Assembly (NCBI RefSeq): GCF_017813335.1
Contig: NZ_JAGIYY010000011.1
Coordinates: 1 to 64,000 of the forward strand
Direction: 5' to 3'
DNA from: Tianweitania sediminis
GTDB lineage: Bacteria > Pseudomonadota > Alphaproteobacteria > Rhizobiales > Rhizobiaceae
DNA length: 64,000 nucleotides
The notes below the pieces were generated by a model. That model was given only the letters and a program-made list of their open reading frames with translations, was not told the origin of the DNA and did no database searches. A program made the translations under genes and the position numbers. Positions 24,412 to 33,768 of this stretch are shown here, piece by piece. The number at the start of each line of letters is the position of its first letter. The first letter of the stretch is position 1.

Positions 24412-25944
24412 CTATTCCGCAGCCGAACGCAGCCGTGCCCGCTTTTCGCGGCGGCGCTGTACGGACGACGGGATATTCATGCCTTCGCGGTATTTGGCAA
24501 CCGTGCGGCGGGCGATATCCACCCCGGTTTTCCGCAGAAGATCGACAAGCGTGTCGTCCGACAGGATCTTGCCCGGTTGTTCCTCCTCGATGAGTTGGCG
24601 GATCCGGTCGCGCACGGCTTCGGAGGAATGGGAATCACCTCCGGCCGCCGAACCGATCGCGGCGGTGAAGAAATAACGCAGCTCAAACACGCCGCGCGGC
24701 GTCAGCATGTATTTGTTGGCGGTCACCCGACTAACGGTGGACTCGTGCATGCCGATCGCATCCGCGACCGTGCGCAGATTGAGCGGGCGCAGGTGGCGCA
24801 CGCCATGCACGAGAAAAGCGTCTTGCTGGCGCACGATCTCGGTGGCCACTTTCAGGATCGTGCGGGCGCGCTGGTCAAGGCTGCGGGTGAGCCAGTTTGC
24901 GCTTTGCAGACACTCGCTCAAGAAGGCCTTGTCGGCTGGAGAACGGGCATGACGCGACACATGGGCATAATAGCTCTGGTCAACCAAGACGCGCGGCAGG
25001 ACGTCCGGGTTGAGCTCCACGCTCCAGGAGCCGTCGCTGGCGGCCCGCACCAGAATGTCCGGCACCACGATCTCACTAGATCCACCGGTGAAGGCCAGAC
25101 CGGGGCGCGGATCCAGCGCGCGGATCTCGCCCAGCATGTCGAGGAGGTCTGCTTCATCGACGCGGCAGATGCGGCGCAGCGCCTCGAAATCGCGCTTGGC
25201 CAAGAGGTCCAGATGGGCAAGAAGCGCCTGCATGGCCGGATCGAAGCGATCGCGGGCGCGCAGTTGCAGGGCCAGGCATTCACCAAGCCCGCGTGCAAAA
25301 AGCCCAGGCGGATCAAAGGACTGGCAGACCTGAAGCACCGCATCCACCTGGCGCCGCGCGATGCCGAGATCGGCCGCGATGTCGGTTGGCGAGGCATCGA
25401 GATAGCCGTTTTCATCGAGACGATCGGCCAGTTCGTGGGCAATGGCCGTTTGCACCCTGTCGCGAAAAGCGAGGGCAATCTGCGCTTCCACATGGCTGCG
25501 CAGCGTGGGGGTTCCGCCCGCAAGTTCCTCGAAGCCGGCATCCGAGGGGCTCGTTCCAATCCCTGTCGCGCCTCCGGCCGAGCGCCACTGCGCTGACAGG
25601 GTCGGGTCGACATGACTCGGGACGCCAGGATCGTCGGGAAAGATGTTTTCCAAGGACGTATCGAGCTGATCGGCCAGGCTTTCTGCCGTCCAGGCGATCT
25701 CTTCGCCAATGGCCGGAGCAGCAACGGGCGGCGCGTCGTCCGCTGCAAATGGCTCCGACGGGCCATCGCTGGCGTTTTCGGCGCCGTCAGCGCGCTCCAA
25801 AAGCGGGTTGCGCTCGATTTCCTCGTCGATGAAGCGATCAAGCTCCAAGCGGGTCAACTGCAGCAAACGGATCGATTGCAGCAGTTGCGGCGTCATCACC
25901 AGCGACTGCGCTTGCCGAAGCTGTAGTTTCGCCGCCAGCGCCAT
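24412..25944 (-). CDS. rpoN: RNA polymerase sigma-54 factor
   Basis: The protein has 510 residues from ATG 25944 with GGAGG 9 bases upstream. It directs RNA polymerase to -24/-12 promoters for nitrogen, transport and other activator-dependent genes. Region I is glutamine/leucine-rich (LQLRQAQSLVMTPQLLQSIRLLQL), an acidic region II follows (EN...FAADDAPP), and region III holds the core-binding part, the HTH (TVADAIGMHESTVSRV) and the diagnostic RpoN box ARRTVAKYRE at about 478-487. The longer open frame upstream is not coding. lptB is 148 bp upstream in the same direction. Confidence 0.97.
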   Translation of the reverse strand: MALAAKLQLRQAQSLVMTPQLLQSIRLLQLTRLELDRFIDEEIERNPLLERADGAENASDGPSEPFAADDAPPVAAPAIGEEIAWTAESLADQLDTSLENIFPDDPGVPSHVDPTLSAQWRSAGGATGIGTSPSDAGFEELAGGTPTLRSHVEAQIALAFRDRVQTAIAHELADRLDENGYLDASPTDIAADLGIARRQVDAVLQVCQSFDPPGLFARGLGECLALQLRARDRFDPAMQALLAHLDLLAKRDFEALRRICRVDEADLLDMLGEIRALDPRPGLAFTGGSSEIVVPDILVRAASDGSWSVELNPDVLPRVLVDQSYYAHVSRHARSPADKAFLSECLQSANWLTRSLDQRARTILKVATEIVRQQDAFLVHGVRHLRPLNLRTVADAIGMHESTVSRVTANKYMLTPRGVFELRYFFTAAIGSAAGGDSHSSEAVRDRIRQLIEEEQPGKILSDDTLVDLLRKTGVDIARRTVAKYREGMNIPSSVQRRREKRARLRSAAE

Positions 25945-26092
25945 GCGCGCTTGCCTCCAACCCTGTTCCCGAAAAGCCCCGAAGCTGACTGAACTGGCCC
26001 GGCTCTTGCTTGTCAAGCGCCCTTGTAGCGCCAAAGCCTTAACAAGGAAGGTCGCGGGGGTAGATTGGCCGGTGGTAAGCCGGCGCAACAGT

Positions 26093-26896
26093 TTAGAGGG
26101 TAAAGGCTTCGCCGAGATACAGGCGCCGGACATCGGCATTGTTGACGATGTCGGTCGGGTGGCCGTGCGTGAGCACCTGGCCGGCGTGGATGATGTAAGC
26201 GCGGTCGATGAGACCCAGCGTTTCGCGCACATTGTGGTCGGTGATCAGAACGCCGATGCCGCGGGCGGTGAGGTGGCGCACCAGTTGCTGGATGTCGGCC
26301 ACTGCAATGGGGTCAATGCCCGCAAACGGCTCGTCGAGCAGCATGAAGTTCGGCCGCGTGGCCAGCGCGCGGGCGATTTCAAGCCTCCGGCGCTCGCCGC
26401 CAGAAAGCGCAATTGCCTGCGCCTTGCGCAGATGGGTGATGTGAAACTCTTCGAGGAGAGCGTCGAGATCGCGCTCGCGCTGCTTGCGGCTCGGTTCCAC
26501 CATTTCCAGAACGGCGCGGATGTTGCTTTCGACGTTCAACCCGCGGAAGATCGAGGCTTCCTGCGGCAGGTAGCCGATGCCCAACCGGGCCCGGCGGTAC
26601 ATCGGCATGGACGTGACATCGTAGCCATCGATCTCGATCGTGCCCTGATCAACCGGCACCAGCCCGGTGACCATGTAGAAGCAAGTGGTCTTGCCCGCGC
26701 CGTTTGGACCAAGCAGTCCAACGGCCTCACCGGCCCGCACGCCGATGGACACGCCGCTCACCACCGTGCGGCCCTTGTAGCTCTTGGTGAGCCCGCGCGC
26801 GATCAGCGTCCCCTTGAGGTTGCTGCGGTCGTCCGCGGACATCTTGCGCGGCGCCTTGGCGCCGAGCGAGGCGCTTATCTTCGAAACAAGCGTCAA
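26093..26896 (-). CDS. lptB: LPS export ABC transporter ATP-binding protein (LptB)
   Basis: The protein has 267 residues from TTG 26896, or 249 from ATG 26842. It energises lipopolysaccharide extraction from the inner membrane by LptFG. Walker A GPNGAGKT, Q-loop YLPQEASIF, signature LSGGERRRLEIARAL, Walker B FMLLDEPFAGIDP and H-loop ITDHNV are all present. The first residues before GTLIARGLTKSYKGR are variable in this order, so the start is uncertain. It lies 11 bp after lptA in the lptCAB operon. Confidence 0.95.
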   Translation of the reverse strand: MTLVSKISASLGAKAPRKMSADDRSNLKGTLIARGLTKSYKGRTVVSGVSIGVRAGEAVGLLGPNGAGKTTCFYMVTGLVPVDQGTIEIDGYDVTSMPMYRRARLGIGYLPQEASIFRGLNVESNIRAVLEMVEPSRKQRERDLDALLEEFHITHLRKAQAIALSGGERRRLEIARALATRPNFMLLDEPFAGIDPIAVADIQQLVRHLTARGIGVLITDHNVRETLGLIDRAYIIHAGQVLTHGHPTDIVNNADVRRLYLGEAFTL

Positions 26897-26907
26897 ACGG
26901 GGAAAGC

Positions 26908-27495
26908 CTAGCGGTTCTGCGAGCCCGGCTGCAACAGCATCTTGACGCGGCCGCCCGTGCCCGTGCCGCCGCAGCCATCGAGCTGGGCCTGCCCGGTCTT
27001 CATCTGAACGGTGAGCTTGCAGCCGACGATGACGTTCTCGCCTTCGGTCAGAACCACTTCCTTGCCCGACAAGGTGAGCACTTCCGAGCGCATGTCGAAG
27101 CTTGCGCGGTCGCCCGTGGCGACCTGACTTTCCGACTTGACGTAAACCTTGCCGTCGACCTCGATGCGCTCGATGTCACCGGAGCCCGCAGCAGCGGCAC
27201 CACCGGTTGACGCCTGCGTGCTGCCAGCGGCATCCGTGGCCTGGCCAACGTAATAGACCGTCATCTTGCCGGCCTTCATCAGCGTCTGCCCCTGGGCGAC
27301 GCTGACATTGCCGGTGAAGATCGCCATGCGATCGTTGTCGCGCACCTCGAGCTTGTCGCTTTCGATGGAGATCGGCTGGTCGTTTGACAGGTTGAGGCTG
27401 GTCATCCGGCTTTGCGACTGCTGCGCAAGAACCGGTCCGCCGGCCAAGCTCATGGCAAGCGCGGCAATGGTGAAACGAGCAAGCAGGCTAGTCAT
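26908..27495 (-). CDS. lptA: LPS transport periplasmic protein (LptA/OstA)
   Basis: The protein is about 195 residues from ATG 27495 (starts at 27501 or 27513 are possible); a signal peptide MTSLLARFTIAALAMSLAGG with cleavage near AQQ follows. The OstA-like N-domain is shown by ISIESDKLEVRDNDRMAIFTGNVSVAQGQTLMKAGKMTVYY as a scattered pattern of short beta strands. It bridges LPS between LptC and the outer membrane LptD. The N-terminus overlaps the lptC stop by a few bases, so the two are coupled. Confidence 0.92.
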   Translation of the reverse strand: MTSLLARFTIAALAMSLAGGPVLAQQSQSRMTSLNLSNDQPISIESDKLEVRDNDRMAIFTGNVSVAQGQTLMKAGKMTVYYVGQATDAAGSTQASTGGAAAAGSGDIERIEVDGKVYVKSESQVATGDRASFDMRSEVLTLSGKEVVLTEGENVIVGCKLTVQMKTGQAQLDGCGGTGTGGRVKMLLQPGSQNR

Positions 27496-28201
27496 CGGCA
27501 TTTTCCCCCGCATCCCCTGCTCTTTCGGCGTTCAAGCGGCCCGGGTCAAGATGCATCTGCACGCGATCTTCGAAGACAATCACTTTCCCGTTTTCCGCAA
27601 CCGACAAGCGCCCCGCATCGATGGATGCACCATTGATGCGGATCACCACCGGGTGTTCGGTCACAAGCGTTCCTGCGGCCATGTTGATGCTGGCCGATTG
27701 CAGCGTCGCCGACTTGCCGTCGCTGGTGGACAAGTTCATCGGATCGTTGAGCTGAATCGTGTTGCTGACGCGATCATAAACCGCGCGCCGCGCGTCGATC
27801 CGGGCCGTGGTGCCGTCGCTGATCGGCACGGTTGCATCGATGTCTTCCAGTTCAATCACGCTGGTGTTGCCGGCGTCCTGGACGGCGCGCGCGGCTGTCA
27901 TGGCGTATGGGAGATTGTCGGTGGTGTAGCCTTCAAGCTTCGGCTCAGCCATCACAAGCTTGCCGTCGCGGATCGCCGTGCTCGACAGGTCGAATCCGAT
28001 CGTCACCGGCGACGACAGCCAGGAATACCCGACAAAGGCTGCGCCGATCAGCAGAGACACGACGGGCAGCGCAATCTTCAGCATGCGCACGCGGCCGGAA
28101 TGACGCGTTGCGCTCCTGAACTGGGCTTCGCCGCGATCGGAAGGGCGGAGACTTTCCGGCGCCTCCAAAGCGGGATTGGCGGTGGTGCTGCTCATTTCCA
28201 T
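27488..28201 (-). CDS. lptC: LPS export protein LptC
   Basis: The protein has 237 residues with one membrane segment near 45-65 (MLKIALPVVSLLIGAAFVGY), then a periplasmic OstA-like beta-jellyroll (FDLSSTAIRDGKLVMAEPKLEGYT, IDARRAVYDRVSNTIQLNDP, SADGKSATLQSASI-type strands). It hands LPS from LptBFG to LptA. Heads the operon lptC-lptA-lptB and is divergent from sppA; the promoter must lie in 28202-28465, where nothing else coding is supported. Confidence 0.85.
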   Translation of the reverse strand: MEMSSTTANPALEAPESLRPSDRGEAQFRSATRHSGRVRMLKIALPVVSLLIGAAFVGYSWLSSPVTIGFDLSSTAIRDGKLVMAEPKLEGYTTDNLPYAMTAARAVQDAGNTSVIELEDIDATVPISDGTTARIDARRAVYDRVSNTIQLNDPMNLSTSDGKSATLQSASINMAAGTLVTEHPVVIRINGASIDAGRLSVAENGKVIVFEDRVQMHLDPGRLNAERAGDAGENADD

Positions 28202-28465
28202 TCTCTTTGCTGAGCCGGCGAGAAACTCCTTTGCAGGAGGACACGCGCCAAATCAAAGACGTGAGATAGTTATGCAGAAGGCGAACCGCCAGCTTTATGC
28301 GTTTGCCACGCGCATGCGGCGGGCGCCAGCGAGAATTCAACAACCTGCTGACATCAAGCCGCTTTTTGCGTGAAAAGTAAGGCGCGGAGGCGGTTGAACT
28401 GCGGCTGCCGCAGCACGCGGCAATGCGTATCCAAGAGCCCGCGTTTGCTTTAAGCAGGAGGTGAC

Positions 28466-29464
28466 GTGCGTTCACCCAAGGACATGTTGATGGTTCTTCG
28501 AGCCGACGATCTGATCGACCGCCGCAGATTGCGCCGTAAGCTCACCTTCTGGAGGGTGCTCACCCTTCTTGTTCTGGCAGCCGCCGTGATCGCCACCGCC
28601 CGGTTCGTGTTTCCAAGCGAACTGGCGGCAGGCGCGGTGGATCACATTGCGCGGGTGAAGATCGAAGGCACCATCACCGAAGATGACGAGCTCCTCGAGC
28701 GGCTGGACAAGATCCGCGAAGCGGAGGCGGTGAAAGGCGTTGTCCTGACCATCGACTCGCCAGGTGGCACAACAGCCGGCGGCGAAGCGATCTTCGAGGC
28801 GATCCGCCGCATCGCCGCCGAAAAGCCGGTTGTGGCGCAGGTGGGAACCCTTGCCGCTTCGGCCGGCTACATGATCGCCAGCGCGACCGATCACATCGTG
28901 GCGCGGCAATCTTCCATCGTCGGTTCCATAGGCGTTCTGGTGCAATATCCCGACGTCACGGCGCTGATGGACAAGCTCGGCATCAAGCTGGAGGCGATCA
29001 AGTCGACGCCGCTAAAGGCAGAACCCAACCCGTTCACCCCCACGACGGAGGAGGAACGGGCGATGCTGCGCCGGATGATCCTCGACAGCTATGATTGGTT
29101 CGTCGACCTTGTCACCGAACGGCGCAACCTGCCGCGCGTACAAGTACTGCAACTGGCGGACGGCTCGATCTTCACCGGCCGACAGGCGCTCGGAAATCGC
29201 TTGGTGGACCAGCTCGGAGGAGAGCGCGAAGCGGTCGCCTGGCTTGCCAGCAAAGGCGTGGATGCGGATCTCGATGTGATCGAATGGAAGAAAAAGGACG
29301 AGCGCGGCTTCTTTACGCTGATGTCCTCGTCGCTTGCCTTTGGCGGTGGCGAAAGCTTGAGCCAGGCCCTGCAAACGCTGCTTTCCCAAGCCGGCGGCGA
29401 GCACCTCTTTCTTGACGGTCTCGTTTCGCTCTGGCACCCTTCGGGATCATCGCCAGCACGCTGA
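28466..29464 (+). CDS. sppA: Signal peptide peptidase SppA (S49 family)
   Basis: The protein has 332 residues. After one membrane segment (about 28-48) lies a single S49 domain. The serine nucleophile is in [10 protein letters not shown] and the general-base lysine in [11 protein letters not shown], with the supporting [19 protein letters not shown] motif. It clips remnant signal peptides in the inner membrane. The short, one-domain form is usual in alphaproteobacteria. The start is GTG 28466 with AGGAGG 4 bases upstream; ATG 28484 would also fit. ihfB follows at 65 bp, the usual order. Confidence 0.93.
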   Translation: MRSPKDMLMVLRADDLIDRRRLRRKLTFWRVLTLLVLAAAVIATARFVFPSELAAGAVDHIARVKIEGTITEDDELLERLDKIREAEAVKGVVLTIDSPGGTTAGGEAIFEAIRRIAAEKPVVAQVGTLAASAGYMIASATDHIVARQSSIVGSIGVLVQYPDVTALMDKLGIKLEAIKSTPLKAEPNPFTPTTEEERAMLRRMILDSYDWFVDLVTERRNLPRVQVLQLADGSIFTGRQALGNRLVDQLGGEREAVAWLASKGVDADLDVIEWKKKDERGFFTLMSSSLAFGGGESLSQALQTLLSQAGGEHLFLDGLVSLWHPSGSSPAR

Positions 29465-29529
29465 CCAAAGGCGGCCAAGCCAGCTTTTCTTTCACCAGAC
29501 CCGCATTTGAATGTCCCGGTAGCGTCCTG

Positions 29530-29823
29530 ATGATTAAGTCCGAACTTGTCCAGATCATCGCCAACAAGAACCCGCATCTGTTTTTGCGCGACGTGGAAAA
29601 CATTGTTGGCGCCATTTTCGAAGAGATCACTGCAGCGCTTGCCGCCGGTAACCGAGTCGAGCTGCGCGGCTTTGGCGCCTTTTCGGTGAAGAACCGGCCC
29701 GCCCGAACCGGCCGCAACCCCCGCACCGGCGAGGCGGTGGAGGTCGAGGAAAAGTGGATCCCCTTCTTCAAAACCGGCAAAGAACTGCGCGAACGGCTCA
29801 ACATGGAAGACGAGCGACGCTGA
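29530..29823 (+). CDS. ihfB: Integration host factor subunit beta
   Basis: The protein has 97 residues. It bends DNA as a heterodimer with IhfA in transcription (notably at sigma-54 promoters), replication and recombination. [17 protein letters not shown] starts the family, [17 protein letters not shown] contains the beta-arm base and [10 protein letters not shown] the DNA-contacting tip with its key proline; the C-terminus [13 protein letters not shown] is typical. sppA lies upstream and lapA downstream, as in related genomes. Confidence 0.96.
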   Translation: MIKSELVQIIANKNPHLFLRDVENIVGAIFEEITAALAAGNRVELRGFGAFSVKNRPARTGRNPRTGEAVEVEEKWIPFFKTGKELRERLNMEDERR

Positions 29824-29891
29824 ACAAGCGTTGATTGTTGGAAGCGGCCCGCTAGTTTTTCGCGCAACGCAATCGCAGGATTTGACACGGC

Positions 29892-30245
29892 ATGCTGACG
29901 CGCATTCTTCTGGTGGTTATCGTGGTTCCGGTTGCCGTGATCCTGATTGCCCTTGCCGTCGCGAACCGTGCTGCCGTGCCTTTCACCCTGGACCCGTTCA
30001 ATCCCGGCAATCCGGCGCTGACCATCCAGATGCCGTTCTTCATCTACCTGTTTCTCGCCTTGATTCTTGGCGTGCTGATCGGCGGCTTTGCGGCCTGGCT
30101 GCGGCAAGCCTCCTACCGCCGACTGGCGCGGCAGCGCGGCCAAGAAGTCGAAACCCTGCGCACATCAGAGGCGCGCCAGTCGGAAGCCGTTGTTCCGCCG
30201 CAGCCAGCGGCCGAAGGCACGGCCCTGATCCGTCCGGCGCCGTGA
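29892..30245 (+). CDS. lapA: LapA-family (DUF1049) inner-membrane protein
   Basis: The protein has 117 residues. Two membrane helices (about 2-22 and 48-70) flank a short loop with the family motif NRAAVPFTLDPFNP, and the second helix FLALILGVLIGGFAAWLRQ is followed by a coiled, basic segment (YRRLARQRGQEVETLR). In E. coli LapA/LapB tune LPS synthesis. In this order a lapA-like gene regularly follows ihfB, but the alphaproteobacterial role is inferred. The downstream gene starts 13 bp after its stop. Confidence 0.82.
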   Translation: MLTRILLVVIVVPVAVILIALAVANRAAVPFTLDPFNPGNPALTIQMPFFIYLFLALILGVLIGGFAAWLRQASYRRLARQRGQEVETLRTSEARQSEAVVPPQPAAEGTALIRPAP

Positions 30246-30258
30246 GACACCGGGTCCC

Positions 30259-31224
30259 GTGCTGATCCTTGGACCGGACGCCGTTGATGCGTCACTCACC
30301 TACAAGGGCCTGATCGAAACGCTGCGCGAGGCCTTCAAGGCGGGCGCGGTTCAACCGGTGCGTCACCACCACCATGTGGAGCGGCCGGACGGTGCGGCCA
30401 ACACACTTCTGTTGATGCCCGCCTGGACCGATCTGCAAGCGGCCGGCCGCTCTGCGGGTGGCCATATCGGCATCAAGATCGTCACGGTTGCGCCGGACAA
30501 CGGCAAGCTTTCCAAACCGGCCGTGATGGGCAACTACCTGCTGCTCGATGCCGCAACGGGCGAGCCGCAGGCCATGATTGACGGGCAGAAGCTGACGGTG
30601 TGGCGAACCGCCTGCGCGTCTGCGCTAGCCGCCGACTATCTGGCGCGCCCCGACGCGGCCGTGCACCTGATCTGTGGCGCAGGCGCCTTGTCCCCTCACC
30701 TTGCCAAGGCGCATCGGGCGGTTCGACCACTCCGACGCGTGCTCCTTTGGAACCGCACGGCTGCCCACGCGGCCGCGGTGGCGGAAGCGCTTCAGGCGGA
30801 CGGCATCGACGCGCAGGCCGTTGACGATCTCGATGCCGCGCAAGCCCAAGCGGACGTGATTTCCTGCGCCACCTTGTCTTCCGTGCCGCTCGTGAAAGGC
30901 GCGCTTCTGAAACCCGGCACTCATGTCGACCTTGTTGGCGCCTTCACGCCAACCATGCGCGAAAGCGACGACGAGGCGATCCGCCGCGCGCGGGTTTACG
31001 TGGACACCCGCGCTGGCGCCACAAAGGAAGCCGGCGACATCGTTCTCGCCCTGCAATCGGGCGCACTCACCGAAGGCGACATTCGTGGCGACCTGTTTGA
31101 CCTGACCCGTGGCAAGGCCGCCGGACGAAACCTGGACAGCGAGATCACGCTGTTCAAGTCGGTCGGTGCTGCCCTGGAAGATCTTGCAGCCGGCATAGCC
31201 GTTTACAGAGCACAGCAAGGCTGA
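30259..31224 (+). CDS. Ornithine cyclodeaminase / mu-crystallin family protein
   Basis: The protein has 321 residues from GTG 30259. The family is NAD(P)H-dependent and includes ornithine cyclodeaminase, alanine dehydrogenase and ketimine reductases. Evidence: KIVTVAPDNGKLSKPAVMGNYLLLDAATGEP-type N-terminal pattern, MIDGQKLTVWRTACASALAADYLAR, the dinucleotide motif ICGAGALSPHLAKAH, WNRT, and GTHVDLVGAFTPTMRESDDEAIRRA. The usual nucleotide loop G-x-G-x-Q is changed to GAGALS, and substrate is not predictable. It continues the lapA operon. Confidence 0.85.
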   Translation: MLILGPDAVDASLTYKGLIETLREAFKAGAVQPVRHHHHVERPDGAANTLLLMPAWTDLQAAGRSAGGHIGIKIVTVAPDNGKLSKPAVMGNYLLLDAATGEPQAMIDGQKLTVWRTACASALAADYLARPDAAVHLICGAGALSPHLAKAHRAVRPLRRVLLWNRTAAHAAAVAEALQADGIDAQAVDDLDAAQAQADVISCATLSSVPLVKGALLKPGTHVDLVGAFTPTMRESDDEAIRRARVYVDTRAGATKEAGDIVLALQSGALTEGDIRGDLFDLTRGKAAGRNLDSEITLFKSVGAALEDLAAGIAVYRAQQG

Positions 31225-31287
31225 CGCTTCGCGCATGCAGCGTTGCGAGCGCGCGCCCGCTATGCCAAAAGCCGGCAACGCTGGAGC

Positions 31288-32406
31288 ATGGATCCCTTGA
31301 AACCAACGCGCGGTGCCCGCCGCGACCGTGACAACCGGAAGTCCCCTCGCGCGCCCGCCGAGGGCGGACCGGCACGCGACACGCATTCTAAGCCGCTGGC
31401 CAATCCGCTGGTTAGCGCCGCCAATCCACGGCGCCAGCCGCGTTTGCCGGAGAGCAAGGGCGAGCCAGTCCAGAATAAAGCGCCGGCGGCGGAAAGGCGA
31501 AGCGGCGCACTTCCAGCCGAAACACTGCCCCTCATTCTCGAAGTCGCGCCCAGCGCCGATTACGCACTGATCGACAGCGGCAACGGCGAAAAGCTTGAGC
31601 AATATGGGCCGTATCGCATCGTTCGGCCGGAAGGCCAGGCGATCTGGACCCGCGCTTTGGCCGAGCGTGATTGGGAAAACGTCGACGCGGTTTTTACCGG
31701 CGACACGGACGAAGAAGGCCTCGGGCGCTGGCGCTTTCCCAAGGCGGCGCTGGGGGAAACCTGGCCGATGCGCCACGACTGCATCGATTATCTCGGCCGC
31801 TTCACCTCGTTTCGGCATGTCGGCGTGTTTCCCGAACAAGGGCCTCACTGGGCTTTCATGGAAAAGCAGATCCGGACCGCCGGGCGCCCGGTCAAGGTCC
31901 TGAACCTGTTCGGCTATACCGGCCTGGCTTCACTTGTGGCGGCGCGCGCCGGCGCGGAAGTCACCCATGTGGATGCGTCCAAGAAGGCGATCGGCTGGGC
32001 ACGCGAGAACCAGGAAATGGCGCGACTGGCGGACAAGCCGATCCGCTGGATCTGCGAGGACGCCATGAAGTTCGCCGAGCGCGAGGCACGCCGCGGCAGC
32101 CAATATGACATCGTGCTGTTTGATCCGCCGGCTTATGGCCGCGGACCCAAGGGCGAGGTGTGGCAATTGTTTTCCGACCTGCCGCGGCTCACCGACCTGA
32201 CCCGCACGATCCTGACGCCCAAGCCGCTCTCGGTGGTGCTGACGGCCTATTCGATCCGCGCGTCGTTTTTCGCGATCCACACGCTGATGCGCGACGCCTT
32301 TGCCGGCATGGGCGGGCGGGTGGAATCGGGCGAACTCATCATCCGCGAGCAATCGGCCGGCCGGGCGCTTTCAACCTCGCTCTTTTCACGCTGGGTGGCG
32401 CAATGA
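31288..32406 (+). CDS. Class I SAM-dependent methyltransferase (RlmI-like), probably RNA
   Basis: The protein is up to 372 residues from ATG 31288; the first 75 are basic, Pro-rich and low complexity, so the true start may be further in. The catalytic domain shows the SAM motif VLNLFGYTGLASLVAARAG, the acidic loop THVDASKKAIGWARENQ, and the motif IV FDPPAYGRGPKGEVW, which resembles the rRNA m5C methyltransferases RlmI/YccW more than DNA enzymes. The stop overlaps the ATG of the next methyltransferase by 4 bp (ATGA). Confidence 0.82.
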   Translation: MDPLKPTRGARRDRDNRKSPRAPAEGGPARDTHSKPLANPLVSAANPRRQPRLPESKGEPVQNKAPAAERRSGALPAETLPLILEVAPSADYALIDSGNGEKLEQYGPYRIVRPEGQAIWTRALAERDWENVDAVFTGDTDEEGLGRWRFPKAALGETWPMRHDCIDYLGRFTSFRHVGVFPEQGPHWAFMEKQIRTAGRPVKVLNLFGYTGLASLVAARAGAEVTHVDASKKAIGWARENQEMARLADKPIRWICEDAMKFAEREARRGSQYDIVLFDPPAYGRGPKGEVWQLFSDLPRLTDLTRTILTPKPLSVVLTAYSIRASFFAIHTLMRDAFAGMGGRVESGELIIREQSAGRALSTSLFSRWVAQ

Positions 32407-33269
32407 ACAGCGACGTGCGCGGCAACCGGAGCGGAGCTCCCGGGCAGGTCAAGGAGATCACCAGCCTCGCCAATCCGGTGATCAAGGACATCCGATCGCT
32501 CGCGCTAAAGAAATTCCGCGACGAGCAGAACGCCTTTATCGCCGAAGGGCTGAAGCTCGTGATCGATGCCCTCGATCTCGGCTGGACGATCCGCACGCTC
32601 GTGTTCGCCAAAAGCGCGCTCGGCCACCCGCTGGTGGAAAAGGTTGCAGCGCGTTCAGTGGCAGCCGGCGCCCTTGTGCTGGAAGTCAGCGAAAAGGTGC
32701 TGACCGCCGTGACGCGCAAGGACAATCCGCAAATCGTGCTCGGCGTGTTTGAACAGAAAACTACCGCGCTGCGCGATGTGCGGATCGGTTCCGGCGATGT
32801 TTGGGTGGCGCTGGACCGCATCCGCGACCCAGGCAATCTCGGCACGGTGATCCGCACCGTGGATGCGGTGGGGGCAAAGGGCGTGATGCTGGTGGGCGAC
32901 TGCGTCGACCCGTTTGCGCTGGAAACCGTGCGCGCCACCATGGGCTCCGTGTTTGCCGTTCCGCTGGTGAAAACCAGCAGCGATGCTTTCGTGCAATGGC
33001 GCAAGGGATTCAACGGCATGCTGGCCGGCACGCACCTCAAGGGCGCCGTGGATTACCGCAGCGTTTCTTATGCCGGCAAACCGCTGGTGCTGCTGATGGG
33101 CAATGAAAGCCAGGGTCTGCCCGAACCATTGGCGGCCTTGTGCGACACGCTGGTGCGCATCCCCCAGGCGGGCCGGGCGGATTCGCTCAACCTTGCCGTT
33201 GCGACGGGCGTGATGCTTTACGAAGCGCGGCGCGACGCACTGTCCCTGACTGTGGATGGGACGCCATGA
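32403..33269 (+). CDS. SpoU/TrmH-family RNA 2'-O-methyltransferase
   Basis: The protein has 288 residues. A substrate-binding N-terminal domain ([34 protein letters not shown]) is followed by a SPOUT knot with [51 protein letters not shown] and [19 protein letters not shown], the three SPOUT motifs. It probably methylates ribose in 23S rRNA or a tRNA; the exact site is not inferable. Its ATG overlaps the preceding stop and its own stop overlaps the lspA start (both ATGA). Confidence 0.92.
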   Translation: MNSDVRGNRSGAPGQVKEITSLANPVIKDIRSLALKKFRDEQNAFIAEGLKLVIDALDLGWTIRTLVFAKSALGHPLVEKVAARSVAAGALVLEVSEKVLTAVTRKDNPQIVLGVFEQKTTALRDVRIGSGDVWVALDRIRDPGNLGTVIRTVDAVGAKGVMLVGDCVDPFALETVRATMGSVFAVPLVKTSSDAFVQWRKGFNGMLAGTHLKGAVDYRSVSYAGKPLVLLMGNESQGLPEPLAALCDTLVRIPQAGRADSLNLAVATGVMLYEARRDALSLTVDGTP

Positions 33270-33763
33270 GGTCGCGCACGCTCCTGTTTTACCTGATCCT
33301 GGCGCTCGTGCTGATCGGCACCGACCAGATCGTGAAGGCGCTGGTGGAAACCCGCATGGCGATGCACGAGCAGATCGACCTCCTGCCGTTCTTCGCCTTG
33401 TTTCGCACCCACAATACCGGCATCGCGTTTTCGATGTTCTCGAGCTTCGGGGCGCCGGCGCTTGTTGTGCTGACGCTTGGCGTCGTTCTTTTCGTTTCCG
33501 TGCTCGCTCTGCGCACCGCGAGCCACCAGACCGCAGCCCGGCTCGGCTTTGCGTTCATCATCGGCGGCGCGATCGGCAACCTGATCGATCGGGTGAGCCT
33601 CGGCTATGTGGTGGACTACTTCCTGTTCCACACGCCCAGCTGGTCGTTCGCCGTGTTCAACCTCGCGGACGCGTATATCACCGTCGGCGCGGGCCTCGTT
33701 CTGCTGCAGGAGGTGCTGGATTACCGGCGTGAGCGAAGCACGGCACGCGAAAAAGAGGAGTGA
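33266..33763 (+). CDS. lspA: Lipoprotein signal peptidase (signal peptidase II)
   Basis: The protein has 165 residues and four membrane helices. It cleaves signal peptides from prolipoproteins next to the lipid-modified Cys. Conserved patches: [12 protein letters not shown] near residue 20, [21 protein letters not shown] with the first catalytic Asp, and [11 protein letters not shown] with the second. The ATG overlaps the upstream stop. Placing lspA after two RNA methyltransferases and before an AcuI-like gene makes an unusual but clearly coupled operon. Confidence 0.96.
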   Translation: MRSRTLLFYLILALVLIGTDQIVKALVETRMAMHEQIDLLPFFALFRTHNTGIAFSMFSSFGAPALVVLTLGVVLFVSVLALRTASHQTAARLGFAFIIGGAIGNLIDRVSLGYVVDYFLFHTPSWSFAVFNLADAYITVGAGLVLLQEVLDYRRERSTAREKEE

Positions 33764-33768
33764 GAAGC

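Noticed and set aside
28273-28374. 33-codon ORF between lptC and sppA
   Set aside because: Weak codon bias and no motif; region is more likely the divergent promoter.
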